Assembly (NCBI GenBank): GCA_965230565.1
Contig: CBDDLH010000016.1
Location: 558,001 to 622,000 of the forward strand
Direction of reading: 5' to 3'
Origin: BCD1 sp965230565
GTDB taxonomy: Bacteria; Bacteroidota; Bacteroidia; Chitinophagales; Saprospiraceae
Length of the DNA stretch: 64,000 nt
The notes beneath the pieces were generated by a model. It searched no databases, had not been told where the DNA came from, and saw only the letters and a list, made by a program, of their open reading frames with translations. This document shows, one piece after another, positions 17,551-27,106 of the stretch. The stretch's first letter is position 1. The number at the start of each line of letters is the position of its first letter. Both the position numbers and the translations under genes were made by a program.

Positions 17551-17715
17551 GACCAAAACACACTTTGCATGTTGTAAAAACGTAGTAAAGTTGACTCAAA
17601 AGTTAAAGGTTTGAACAATAAAAGCACACTTTAATATAGTTTAAGAGATGTTTTGGAATCTCCGTGTTCCAAAGCATTATGCTATGATACTATTCTGAAT
17701 AAAATACCTGAAATA

Positions 17716-20700
17716 ATGATCAAAAGAATTTTTTTGTCTTTTGCGACATCCCTGGTTATCACTTTTATGTTTGCCCAGGAAACAACTGTTTATACAGAAG
17801 CGGCAAGAGCTTATAAATCAGGAGAAGAACTACTCGCCAAAGGCTTATTTGCTAAAGCACAGAGCGAATTCGAAACGGCTATCAACCTACTCCTGCCTGT
17901 AAACGAAACCGCCAACCGCAAACTACTCGCCAAAGCGGAATTTTACCATGCCAAATGTGCTGTCCTGATGGAACAGCCGGACGGCGAAAAACTCATGCTG
18001 GATTTTATCCGGGATTACTCCCCTGATCCAATAGCTAACGAAGCTCTCATAGAAGTAGCTAATTTTTATTACAACTCCCGTGATTACAAAAAAGCACTGG
18101 AGTTTTACAATAAAGCTCCACTATCTGGTTTAAGCAAAAAGCAACGGGCCGAAGTTAAGTTCCGGCAGGGATACTGCTTGTTCGTTGACCAAAAATTCTC
18201 GGCTGCCAAATCCAGGTTCAGAGATATTGCCAATTATGACAGTGAATACCAGGCCCCGGCCAACTACTACCTGGGATTGTGTTATTTCTTCGATGGGGAT
18301 TATAATAGTTCCATCAAACACTTACGGGTTGCGGAAAGATCCAGAAGATATCAACCACATATACCATATTACCTGTCTCAGATCTATTTCGCACAGAGAA
18401 GCTACCAAGAACTCATTGACTATGCTGAACCAAAGCTCAATGGTCGTGGACTTAGAAATACTACCGAAATATCACAATTGGTTGGTCAATCCTATTTTGA
18501 GCTTGGGAATTACGCTAAAGCACTGGATTACCTGCGGTACTATGCTGAGCGAAGCAGAAAGATGCGGGAAGAAGAGTTTTATCAGCTTGGATTCACAGAA
18601 TACCAGATGGGCAACTACAAGAGAGCGGCTCAAAGTTTTGAGGAACTCAACGGAATCGATTCAAAACTTGGCCAGTCTGCCATGTATTATCTGGCTGATT
18701 GTCATTTGAGGACCGGCAATAAAAGAGCAGCACGCACAGCCTTTGCCAGTGCCAAAAGAATGGATTATGATCTTCAGCTCCAGGAAGAGGCTAAATTCAA
18801 TTATGCTAAACTCTCCTATGAATTAAAAGATTCCAGAGAGGCTATCAGCACGCTTCAGTCTTTTCAGCCGGAATCCAAGTACTATCCTGATGCACAGAAA
18901 CTGATGAGTGAGATCTTTCTGAGTTACAGAGACTACCAGCAGGCCATGGAGATCATTGAAAAATTACCGAACAAAACTCCGGATATTCAGGAAAGTTATC
19001 AAAAAGTTACCTTCTTCAGAGCACTGCAATTACTCCAAAAAGGTGATTCTGAAGGTGCAACGAACCTGCTTAACCGTTCCCTTCAGTTTCCAATGGATAC
19101 CAAAACCAAGGCCCTGGCTATATTCTGGCAGGGGGACATTGCCCATAGGGAAGGTCAATATGAAACCAGTATCCGGAAAATGGATCAGTTTTTAACCATG
19201 GCCAGAACGCTTTCAGGGCTACCGGATGAATCATCCGTATTTACGGCCAATTACATTCAGGGATACAACTATCTGAAGAAAGAAAATTATACGGCTGCCG
19301 TGAATTTCTTCGATGAAACGGTTGCCTCCATCAAAAGGAATAAATCCTTCATTAAGAATAAAGAAGTCTCCAACGATGTCTTAGGTGACGCCACCGTAAG
19401 AGCAGGAGATTGTTATTTTAAACGGAATAATTACAATAGAGCTGTAAGTTATTATGACCAGGCGGTTAATAACCGGTACACCGGATTTATTTATGCTTTG
19501 TACCAGAAGGCAGTTATTGAAGGTTTGAGGGGCCGTACAACAGAAAAGATCCTTGCCTTGGAAAGAATTCCAAGTGATTATCCAAATTCTGAATATGCAG
19601 ATGATGCCCTTTTCCAGTTGGGAGTTACCTATCAGGAAATCAACAAACTCAACAACGCTGCAGGGCCTTTGAGAGAATTGGTTCAGAATTACAGGGAAAA
19701 ATCAGATCTCGTCAACCAGGCGTTGATACAATTGGGATTGATCAGTTACAACCAGGGTAATCTGCAGGCAGCGATCAATTATTACAAACAGGTATTCTCA
19801 AATAATCCTACACCTGAAGAAGGAAAGCTCGCATTGGCAGCTTTGGAGGAGATCTACGTTCAGGATCTCGGGCAGTCAGATGCCTATTTTGCGTTCCTGG
19901 AAACGATTCCCGGTTACAAGATCGACAGCGACGGAAGGGATGCTATCGACTTCAAGGCCGCTGAATCACAGTACGAAAGAGGTAATTACGCCAGAGCCAT
20001 TCAGGAATTCACCAATTACATGAGGAAACACCCGAATGGTATCAACCTGCTCACCGCATATTATCACCGTGGAGAATCATACACTATCCAGCAACAATAC
20101 GATGAAGGCCTGGCTGATTACGAGTATGTTGTCAATCAGGGACCAAGCAGGTATTATGTAAAGGCACTTGAAAAAGCAGCAATCCTGGCATATAACCATT
20201 CTCAAAACTTCCAGAAGGCATATGACTTGTACATTAAGCTGGAAGCTGCCTCTACTAATGCCGACATGCGCTTCGAAGCACAGCTAGGAGCCATGAGAAG
20301 CGCTTATCGCAATGGAAACACACAGGCCGTTTACACTATGGCAGGAAAGGTTGCCACCCATCCAAACGCAACTGCCGACCAAAAAGCCACAGCCAACTAT
20401 TACCTGGGTAAAATCAGTTACGACAGAAGAGATTTTGATAATGCCCTTTCTGCATTTGAATCGGTAAAAAGTTTGAGTGATAATGAACAAACGGCTGAAG
20501 CAAGATATTTGGTTGCCGACATCTATTACCAGCGCAGGGATCTTGAAAAAGCCCAGGAAATCTGTCTGAATGCCAATAAAGAAAGTTCAGCTTATCCGTA
20601 TTGGGTGATCAAGAGTATTATTCTCTTATCAGACATATTGGCTGAAAAGGGTCAATTGTATGATGCCCGGGCAGCTTTGGAAGCGGTACTTGAAAACTAC

Positions 20701-20820
20701 AATGACGACCCTGAGCTCGTTAATATTGCCCAAACCAAACTGAACGCTATTAACCAGCAACTTAACCGGAACAGCAACATTGATTCCAACAACAGCCTTG
20801 AGTTGATCGATGGTAATTAA
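17716..20820 (+). CDS. large exported tetratricopeptide-repeat protein
   Basis: A 1034-residue protein starting MIKRIFLSFATSLVITFMFA, a signal peptide. The upstream in-frame ATG at 17653 would bury this signal, so 17716 is chosen. Almost the whole mature protein is helical repeats of TPR type with the usual A/G/Y/A spacing, for example YYLGLCYFFDGDYNSSIKHL, YQLGFTEYQMGNYKRAAQSF and DALFQLGVTYQEINKLNNAA. More than 20 repeats can be recognised by eye. TPR arrays act as protein-protein scaffolds; the mature protein should be periplasmic. The next gene, 56 bases on, encodes an outer-membrane barrel, and the pairing suggests they work together. A role in envelope assembly is plausible but not proven. 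Confidence 0.85.
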   Translation: MIKRIFLSFATSLVITFMFAQETTVYTEAARAYKSGEELLAKGLFAKAQSEFETAINLLLPVNETANRKLLAKAEFYHAKCAVLMEQPDGEKLMLDFIRDYSPDPIANEALIEVANFYYNSRDYKKALEFYNKAPLSGLSKKQRAEVKFRQGYCLFVDQKFSAAKSRFRDIANYDSEYQAPANYYLGLCYFFDGDYNSSIKHLRVAERSRRYQPHIPYYLSQIYFAQRSYQELIDYAEPKLNGRGLRNTTEISQLVGQSYFELGNYAKALDYLRYYAERSRKMREEEFYQLGFTEYQMGNYKRAAQSFEELNGIDSKLGQSAMYYLADCHLRTGNKRAARTAFASAKRMDYDLQLQEEAKFNYAKLSYELKDSREAISTLQSFQPESKYYPDAQKLMSEIFLSYRDYQQAMEIIEKLPNKTPDIQESYQKVTFFRALQLLQKGDSEGATNLLNRSLQFPMDTKTKALAIFWQGDIAHREGQYETSIRKMDQFLTMARTLSGLPDESSVFTANYIQGYNYLKKENYTAAVNFFDETVASIKRNKSFIKNKEVSNDVLGDATVRAGDCYFKRNNYNRAVSYYDQAVNNRYTGFIYALYQKAVIEGLRGRTTEKILALERIPSDYPNSEYADDALFQLGVTYQEINKLNNAAGPLRELVQNYREKSDLVNQALIQLGLISYNQGNLQAAINYYKQVFSNNPTPEEGKLALAALEEIYVQDLGQSDAYFAFLETIPGYKIDSDGRDAIDFKAAESQYERGNYARAIQEFTNYMRKHPNGINLLTAYYHRGESYTIQQQYDEGLADYEYVVNQGPSRYYVKALEKAAILAYNHSQNFQKAYDLYIKLEAASTNADMRFEAQLGAMRSAYRNGNTQAVYTMAGKVATHPNATADQKATANYYLGKISYDRRDFDNALSAFESVKSLSDNEQTAEARYLVADIYYQRRDLEKAQEICLNANKESSAYPYWVIKSIILLSDILAEKGQLYDARAALEAVLENYNDDPELVNIAQTKLNAINQQLNRNSNIDSNNSLELIDGN

Positions 20821-20876
20821 TCTCAGGTATTTGATTTTTGAGTTAATAGTATTCTAAAATGACAAAACGCTAAAAA

Positions 20877-22517
20877 ATGCAAACTATAAAAAATATTTTT
20901 CTGCTTGTTGCTTTATTTGCTGCGACTACCATTAATGCTCAGGATGACCTCCCGGGCAGTGAAGTGGATGTTGTAAAAAGTTTCAACGCAAGGCTAAACA
21001 TTACTGAAAAAGTAGATGTTACTCCTCAGCTTCCTGCCTTGGATACCACCTCAAAGCGGCAGCAATACAATGTAGTAACTAAAACCATTCAGGTCCAATA
21101 CCTGCCTCCAAAGATCAAACCGCTTGCCGATAGAAGACAACCGCTGCAAAAAAAATACGATGGTTATGTCAAGGCGGGAGCCGGACTTCCGATCTCCTTA
21201 TATGGCGAAGGTTCCTACAATTTTATCAATAAAAAGGACAAACACCGTTTTGGAGTTGATTTGTATCATTATTCTGCTAACAACAATAAAAACGTTGAAA
21301 ACCAGAAGTTCAGTGACACAAAAGGAGAAGTTAACGGAACCTACTATTTCGATCAGGGATTTGCTGTTAACGGATTACTCGGTTACAATTCGGACAAGGT
21401 GCACTTCTTTGGTTATAATGATCTCAATGAGGAAACAGGTACCAATTTCACGTTTGACCCAACGGATGTTGAGCAACGTATCTGGACCTTGTACGGAAAT
21501 GCCAACATTTTCAACGGTGAGCGGCTGGCCTTAGATTTCAACTATGACGCGGGAGTGGATTTCTACCTCCTTCAGGACAGTTATGCTGCCAAAGAAAGAG
21601 GTTTTGCCTTAAAATTGGGGGCAACAAAATGGATCAATGAAACACACCCTTTCAGTGTTAAGCTCGTCACGGATTTCACCACCTATAATGTTGAAGAGAA
21701 AAGCACATTGAATAATTTCTCCCTTATTCCAAACTTCACCTGGCATCAGGACAGGTTTAAAGTTAAGCTGGGAGTAAATGTATCAACCAATGATGATAAC
21801 TTTTCCTTTTTCCCGGACATAGAGGCCAATGCAACGATCATTGACGGAATTGTTACTGCTTTCATAGGAGCTGATGGTGAATTGTATAAAAACAATTTTA
21901 AAAACCTCAGTGATTACAATCCATATATTGAATCCATCATCAACATCCAAAACTCCAAATATATTCAATACTACGGAGGAGTAAAGGGTAATATTCAAGG
22001 GATTGAATACCACGCACAAGCAGGTTATAAAGCCGTAGATGACCTCGCGCTTTTCCAGCTTTCCGATCAACAGGATTCTATTTCCAGGTTTGATGTATTG
22101 TACGATACGGCAACAATAGTTTATTTTAAAGCCAATCTGGAAGCTCCCATATTTAAAGGGCTTAGCTTAACAGGATCGCTTACCCAGAATATCTACTCCA
22201 TGAAAAATGAAGATAAAGCCTGGCATTTACCGGCATTCACTGTTTCTGCCGGAGGCAGGTACCGTACGGAGGATAATAAATTGTTGGTAAAGGCTGATTT
22301 CTTCCTGGAAAACGGAGTTCCTTATCAGGATATTAACGGGGAGGCTAAAAACCTCAATGGTTTGTTCGATATCAGTGTAGGCGCAGAATATTTCTTCACA
22401 GAAAATATTGGAGGCTTTGTACAGATCAACAACCTGGCAGCTAACAACAGACAACGATGGCAACGATATCCGACCCTTGGGTTAAATGCCCTCGTGGGAG
22501 TATCCGCGAGGTTCTGA
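20877..22517 (+). CDS. outer-membrane beta-barrel protein
   Basis: A 546-residue protein with a signal peptide (ending TTINAQ, residue about 21). A short periplasmic head (VTKTIQVQYLPPKIKPL) precedes an uninterrupted series of amphipathic beta-strands, such as YDGYVKAGAGLPISLYGEGS and FKVKLGVNVSTNDDNFSFFP. It ends on a terminal strand LVGVSARF with the C-terminal phenylalanine recognised by the Bam machinery. There is no plug or TonB box, so it is not a classical TonB-dependent receptor although it resembles the barrel half of one. It follows the giant TPR gene closely and ends in a strong terminator, so the two form one operon. Substrate is unknown. Confidence 0.82.
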   Translation: MQTIKNIFLLVALFAATTINAQDDLPGSEVDVVKSFNARLNITEKVDVTPQLPALDTTSKRQQYNVVTKTIQVQYLPPKIKPLADRRQPLQKKYDGYVKAGAGLPISLYGEGSYNFINKKDKHRFGVDLYHYSANNNKNVENQKFSDTKGEVNGTYYFDQGFAVNGLLGYNSDKVHFFGYNDLNEETGTNFTFDPTDVEQRIWTLYGNANIFNGERLALDFNYDAGVDFYLLQDSYAAKERGFALKLGATKWINETHPFSVKLVTDFTTYNVEEKSTLNNFSLIPNFTWHQDRFKVKLGVNVSTNDDNFSFFPDIEANATIIDGIVTAFIGADGELYKNNFKNLSDYNPYIESIINIQNSKYIQYYGGVKGNIQGIEYHAQAGYKAVDDLALFQLSDQQDSISRFDVLYDTATIVYFKANLEAPIFKGLSLTGSLTQNIYSMKNEDKAWHLPAFTVSAGGRYRTEDNKLLVKADFFLENGVPYQDINGEAKNLNGLFDISVGAEYFFTENIGGFVQINNLAANNRQRWQRYPTLGLNALVGVSARF

Positions 22518-22537
22518 TAATGAATTAGCATATTATC

Positions 22538-22578
22538 AAAAAAGCAGTGGTCCGTGTAATTCAGATCACTGCTTTTTT
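22538..22578 (+). terminator. rho-independent terminator
   Basis: AAAAAAGCAGTG pairs with CACTGCTTTTTT around a 17-base loop, 20 bases after the barrel gene. It closes the TPR/barrel operon. Confidence 0.88.
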
Positions 22579-22624
22579 CTTGTCCAAAACAGATATTTGC
22601 TGTCGGTAAATAAACTCTTATAGT

Positions 22625-23149
22625 ATGCATAAATACTTTTGGTTAATCCTAACAGTGACATTATTGACGCTGGGTTGTACAGGAAGTTCAGGTGAGGTTA
22701 ATATCCCTGATGAGACTGTTTTGAAGGGCGTCCGGGAGTACGTTGATTTTTCAAAACTCGAGCCCATATTTCACAAATCCAATGACAGCACTTATGTGAT
22801 CAATTTCTGGGCAACTACCTGTCCGCCATGTTTAAAGGAGCTGCCCTGGTTTCAAAAATTAGGTACGGAACTCCAGGACCGTAAACTTGAAATGTTATTT
22901 ATTAATATCGACGGAAAATTACATATGGAAGACAGGCTTTTTCCTTTTATTGAAACCCGAAAAATAGACCTGCCGATCGTAGCACTTACTGACCCTAATG
23001 CCAATATATGGACAGAGGCAGTCAACCCAAACTGGTATGGAGCCCTGCCCTACACAATAATATACAACCAGAAAGAGAGGAAATATTATTTCGGCGCCTT
23101 TGACAATTACGAACACCTAAAAAATGAAGTTCTAAATTTCCTTGATTAG
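22625..23149 (+). CDS. TlpA-like thioredoxin-fold lipoprotein
   Basis: A 174-residue protein with a lipoprotein signal (LTLGC, lipidated Cys18). A thioredoxin-like domain holds the redox motif C66-P-P-C69 in INFWATTCPPCLKELPWF, and a later cis-proline region LPYTII. Such proteins reduce or oxidise cysteines in the periplasm, for example in cytochrome c maturation or disulfide repair. The precise partner cannot be told from here. It lies between terminators and appears monocistronic. Confidence 0.88.
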   Translation: MHKYFWLILTVTLLTLGCTGSSGEVNIPDETVLKGVREYVDFSKLEPIFHKSNDSTYVINFWATTCPPCLKELPWFQKLGTELQDRKLEMLFINIDGKLHMEDRLFPFIETRKIDLPIVALTDPNANIWTEAVNPNWYGALPYTIIYNQKERKYYFGAFDNYEHLKNEVLNFLD

Positions 23150-23196
23150 ACCCATTATAGTCCTTAGGTATTTTGGAACATTTTTTTATCAAAAAC

Positions 23197-23227
23197 TTGG
23201 CCTAAAAAAGGAATTATTTTATCTTTA
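23197..23227 (+). promoter_or_regulatory. candidate promoter for the small HTH protein
   Basis: TTG at 23197-23199 and TATCTTTA at 23220-23227 are separated by 20 bases. They fit the Bacteroidota pattern with one mismatch in the -7 box. It would leave a leader of about 130 bases before the ATG at 23362. Confidence 0.35.
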
Positions 23228-23361
23228 GCTGTGGCTAAAAAAAGTTTTTTGCCGTAAGTATAATGTGAAAAAACATCCAACATTGGAAGTTTTTTTGATT
23301 TGATTTAAAACTGCCGCACATTTGGCAATGTTAGATCACCATTACATAAAATTTTTTTAAT

Positions 23362-23613
23362 ATGAATATTTCATTCAACGAGTTAAGGGAAATTAAACAC
23401 AATTTACCAACAGGAAGCGTAAAACGCATCGCTGAACAATTAGGCATTGAAGAACAGACCGTTCGTAATTATTTCGGCGCCAATAAATTCGGCGATGGAG
23501 ACATTGTAGAAAAGCATGTTCAACCAGGACCAAACGGAGGTATTGTATCTTTAGAAGACACTACTATTCTTGATCTGGCTAAAAAAATTATTGACGAAAG
23601 TAAAAACCAATAG
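23362..23613 (+). CDS. small helix-turn-helix-like protein, probable DNA-binding
   Basis: An 83-residue protein. The first half, LPTGSVKRIAEQLGIEEQTV, has the spacing of a helix-turn-helix (helix, Gly turn, recognition helix IEEQTVRNYF). The second half has a conserved-looking VQPGPNGGIVSLEDTTILD, followed by a short C-terminal helix. I believe similar small proteins occur in other Bacteroidota, but I cannot name a characterised one. It probably binds DNA as a regulator or accessory chromosomal protein. Its strong terminator and own leader suggest separate and possibly abundant expression. Confidence 0.8.
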   Translation: MNISFNELREIKHNLPTGSVKRIAEQLGIEEQTVRNYFGANKFGDGDIVEKHVQPGPNGGIVSLEDTTILDLAKKIIDESKNQ

Positions 23614-23630
23614 GATCAAAAACACAACAT

Positions 23631-23670
23631 AAAAAAACGGGCAATAGGTAATGCTATTGCCCGTTTTTTT
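23631..23670. terminator. bidirectional terminator
   Basis: AAAAAAACGGGCAATAG pairs with CTATTGCCCGTTTTTTT around a 6-base loop. A seven-residue T-run on each strand lets it serve both the HTH gene and the convergent WG-repeat gene, whose stop codon overlaps its end. Confidence 0.93.
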
Positions 23671-26600
23671 ATTTGCTCAATTCCCATATCCAATTCCCCT
23701 GATTATCCAGGTATCCAACTTTGTCACCCTGTTCAGCCCTGAACAGGCCTTCACCGGCATAGGTGATTAACTCATAAGAAGGTTTTGCAATTGGCTGTCC
23801 TTCCAGATTCGTTAAACCGCTATAACCTGAGATCATTACCTTGGCATAACCTCCCACAAACTGCTCTATCTTATCGTATTTCGGCGGGATCAAAGCCATA
23901 CCTTTTTGATTGATCACTCCCCATTTACCGTTGATCTGGACCACAGCTACGCCATGTTGATAGGCTCTTGCTTTTTGGTAGTAACCGTTATGTAAGCCGG
24001 CATGCTCCGTTATATAATAAAACCTATACTTATTATCTCTTACCAAACCGCGACCATCATTAAACTTCAATAACCTGTCAAGACTTGGCTTTATCACATA
24101 ATTACCTTCCGCATCTATCAACCCGGCCTTTCTAATTCCTTTGTAAACCACAGCTCTGCCTCCTTCAAAATCCTGACATCTGGTAAAAGTCCTTTCAATG
24201 CCCTTTGCCCCATTGCGCTGAATATAACCACATGTTCCATTAAGGCTAACTGCGGCCAAACCTTCATTAAATCCGGAGGCTTTAGAATAAATACAAGGTA
24301 TGATGAGTTTTCCCAGCGTATCTATAAAACCATAACCCTCTTTATCCTTAACAACTGCCAGGCCTTCCTGATATTCCTCAATCCTCAGGTAATCACCCGT
24401 TACTTTGACTCCCCTAGTATTGATAACCCCGTACCTGATCTTATCTCTTCCTGACCTGACGACCGCCAAACCATGTGTATTAAACTCACCAATTGCCCCG
24501 TATTTTGGACGCAGCACAAAGGTTCCGAGACCATCAATTAAACCGTATTTCCCATCGACAACTACCCTGGCAATTCCCTGATTAAAATCATAACCTTTTT
24601 CAAAATCATCAGCAATTACGGTCACACCTTCCTGGTTAATGAATTTCACTCCTTCTCCATCCTGCACCCAACTCAATCCTTCACTAAAATTGCCTACTTG
24701 CTTATACTTCAGGTCTATCTGTACATCTCCATCTTTATCAATATGTCCCCAAAAGCGCCCGATTTTAACTGCAGCCAAACCTTCACTAAAATCCCGGACC
24801 TCCTTAAATCTACATGGAATCACTTCGATCCCATCTCTATTCACATATCCCCATAATCCATTTCGCTTAACGGAAAGTCTGTCTTCTGCAAAGGCACCAA
24901 TTTCATCATATACTGCACTAACCCGCAATTCTCCGAGCGTATCTATCAAACCATATTTAGGCGCTTTGAGATAAACCTTGACAATTCGGTCATCGGTATT
25001 TTCAAGGTAACCAATGCCATCATATTGACATGGAATCAGTTTTTTCCCAAATTTATTGATCATACCCCACTTATCCTCACATTCAACCATTCCCGTCCCA
25101 TTGACAAAATCCTTGACAAAGGTGTATTGAGGGGTAATAGCAACGGTACCCGTTGTATCAATATACCCCCATTCACAGTCCTCACAAATCAGGAAAGCCT
25201 CCTGTCTGAATAATTGATCATACTTTGTATAATCCAACATGGAAGAGGGCGCAAAAAGTTCATGCAGGTAATCACTTAATCGTCCCAAAGATCTTTCAGG
25301 TTTCATACTACCGGAAACCTGGCCCAAAAGACTCATTTTAGCTCTACCTTCCTTGAATTCCCCAATGTAGGCAAAATCCCTTCGGATAACTCTTCCTATT
25401 CGGTCCAGGAGCCCGTGACGGCCATTTGAGGCAACGAATCTGGCAACCGGATATCCTGCTTTAAAGTCTTCAAAATGAATGTGCAGAAAGTCCATTTCTG
25501 TCACCAAAAGTCCTTCAATATTATTAACCAGCCCAAAAACCATTTCAAACCGGAAAGTGGTCCGTTCAAAATCATAGCGGTTGTTCTTCCACATGCCTAC
25601 CAGGGTAAAACCTGTTTCCGGCTCGACCTGAACATACTGGAAAGTGGGTGGAATCTGAATACTTCCATCCTCAATTCTTCTCAGTCCCCACCGATCAGAT
25701 TCAGGAGAATAAAACCACTCAAATTGCTCTAATTGGTAAAACGTCTCTTTTTTATCGTTCGCTTGTCCGTTTTTTCCTTTTACCTGGACCTGGAAATGAA
25801 GATCAAACCCGTCAGCAGATACTAACTCCCCCTGATTATCAAAAGCAAAGACTTCCAGTTGGTCTTTCCTACTATCCGAGAGATAGGCTTTAGCCTTTCG
25901 GCCGTTAATTTCAATTTTTTTAAAGCGAGGTGCGACAATTTCGTTTCCAGACTTATTGGCCAACCCGAAAAGGTCATTTTTCTTAACCAAACTGATACTA
26001 CCGTTCAAGGGTGAGATATAATCGTAGCTAAAATGTATTACAGGTTCATCATGATTTTTAACTACGCCCCATAACCCCTCATAATTAACACGGAAAGACT
26101 CGGAGTCAAAAGCCTGGATTTCTGAGTATTTGGGAAGCAAAACGGTTTGGCCACACCAATCCATTAACCCTAGTCGTCGATTGGCCTTAATAATTATAAA
26201 TTTCTCAGAAAACGGATAAAAATCATCATATTTTCCTTCTGAAATAATTCTGTTACAGCCCAGAGAATAAAGCGACAATTTAGTATCCGAAACCAGTTTG
26301 ATGTATTGATGCGTAAGCGGCCGCCAGGCATCATACCTGGCCTCAATTATCTGATTGCCCTTTTCGTCCACTGCTCCCCAGAAATTATTCTCCCGAAAGA
26401 AAAACAAACGATCATTTTCTATTTTAATTTCACTGGCAATATTAGGCAGGATCTTCTCGCCTGAATCAGATAATAACCCCAGTAACTTACCTTTAACCGT
26501 AAGAAAAAAACGGTTGTCCTCAAAGGATACTTCATCATACTCGGGAGGCGCGATCTCCCTGCCGTTTATATCAACAATTCCCCAAAATCCATTTTTCATA

Positions 26601-26983
26601 AAAGCTAAATACTTCCTCCCCCATAAATGAAGCCGGGTATAACCTTTATTCAAAATCACTTCTCCTTTAAGATTTATTACCATCCACTCTCCGTGATCCA
26701 TTACTGCGACTACCAGAGAGTCAAGCACCTTCAGATCTCTGTATTTAGGCGGAACAACCTCCTTGCCTTCTTTATTCAATAGGCCCACTCCTCCATTCCT
26801 TTGCATCAGTGCATACCCAAAACTCTCAAACTCGCCAATGGCCTGGTAGTTTGGTTGCTTAACCAATTGACCTTCCGAATTGATCAATCCCCATTTTTTA
26901 TCTATCCTGACCGGAAATAGTTTTTGCCCGGGCATGGAGTATGCCAAAAAGAGAAAAGCAATGAAAAGGATGGATTTCCGCAT
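23669..26983 (-). CDS. large exported WG-repeat protein
   Basis: A 1104-residue protein with a signal peptide (MRKSILFIAFLFLAYSMPGQ). The rest is built of WG repeats of roughly 45-50 residues, each with the core pattern 'WG-(L/Y/V)-I-(D/N)-x-x-G-x-x-(V/A)-I-x-P-x-Y-D-x-I'. Examples are KKWGLINSEGQLVKQPNY, NGLWGYVNRDGIEVIPCRF and NGKWGVINQKGMALIPPKYD. About 20 copies are visible, interrupted around residues 390-490 by a less regular insert. WG repeats form beta-hairpin arrays thought to bind proteins or ligands. The protein is probably periplasmic or surface-exposed. Function is unknown. Confidence 0.9.
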   Translation of the reverse strand: MRKSILFIAFLFLAYSMPGQKLFPVRIDKKWGLINSEGQLVKQPNYQAIGEFESFGYALMQRNGGVGLLNKEGKEVVPPKYRDLKVLDSLVVAVMDHGEWMVINLKGEVILNKGYTRLHLWGRKYLAFMKNGFWGIVDINGREIAPPEYDEVSFEDNRFFLTVKGKLLGLLSDSGEKILPNIASEIKIENDRLFFFRENNFWGAVDEKGNQIIEARYDAWRPLTHQYIKLVSDTKLSLYSLGCNRIISEGKYDDFYPFSEKFIIIKANRRLGLMDWCGQTVLLPKYSEIQAFDSESFRVNYEGLWGVVKNHDEPVIHFSYDYISPLNGSISLVKKNDLFGLANKSGNEIVAPRFKKIEINGRKAKAYLSDSRKDQLEVFAFDNQGELVSADGFDLHFQVQVKGKNGQANDKKETFYQLEQFEWFYSPESDRWGLRRIEDGSIQIPPTFQYVQVEPETGFTLVGMWKNNRYDFERTTFRFEMVFGLVNNIEGLLVTEMDFLHIHFEDFKAGYPVARFVASNGRHGLLDRIGRVIRRDFAYIGEFKEGRAKMSLLGQVSGSMKPERSLGRLSDYLHELFAPSSMLDYTKYDQLFRQEAFLICEDCEWGYIDTTGTVAITPQYTFVKDFVNGTGMVECEDKWGMINKFGKKLIPCQYDGIGYLENTDDRIVKVYLKAPKYGLIDTLGELRVSAVYDEIGAFAEDRLSVKRNGLWGYVNRDGIEVIPCRFKEVRDFSEGLAAVKIGRFWGHIDKDGDVQIDLKYKQVGNFSEGLSWVQDGEGVKFINQEGVTVIADDFEKGYDFNQGIARVVVDGKYGLIDGLGTFVLRPKYGAIGEFNTHGLAVVRSGRDKIRYGVINTRGVKVTGDYLRIEEYQEGLAVVKDKEGYGFIDTLGKLIIPCIYSKASGFNEGLAAVSLNGTCGYIQRNGAKGIERTFTRCQDFEGGRAVVYKGIRKAGLIDAEGNYVIKPSLDRLLKFNDGRGLVRDNKYRFYYITEHAGLHNGYYQKARAYQHGVAVVQINGKWGVINQKGMALIPPKYDKIEQFVGGYAKVMISGYSGLTNLEGQPIAKPSYELITYAGEGLFRAEQGDKVGYLDNQGNWIWELSK

Positions 26984-27106
26984 GGGTTTTTCTTGAAAAA
27001 TTAAGCTTAACAGGTTTTACGGGTTTAGTAATTACCAGGAGTAACTGGGTTTTCTAAGACTAAAAAAGCCCTAAAATTAATAAACGCATTAGCAAAAAAA
27101 ATATTT

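Noticed and set aside
20877..22517. TonB-dependent receptor
   Set aside because: Barrel strands are present, but no plug domain, TonB box or carboxypeptidase-like N-terminal domain is visible.
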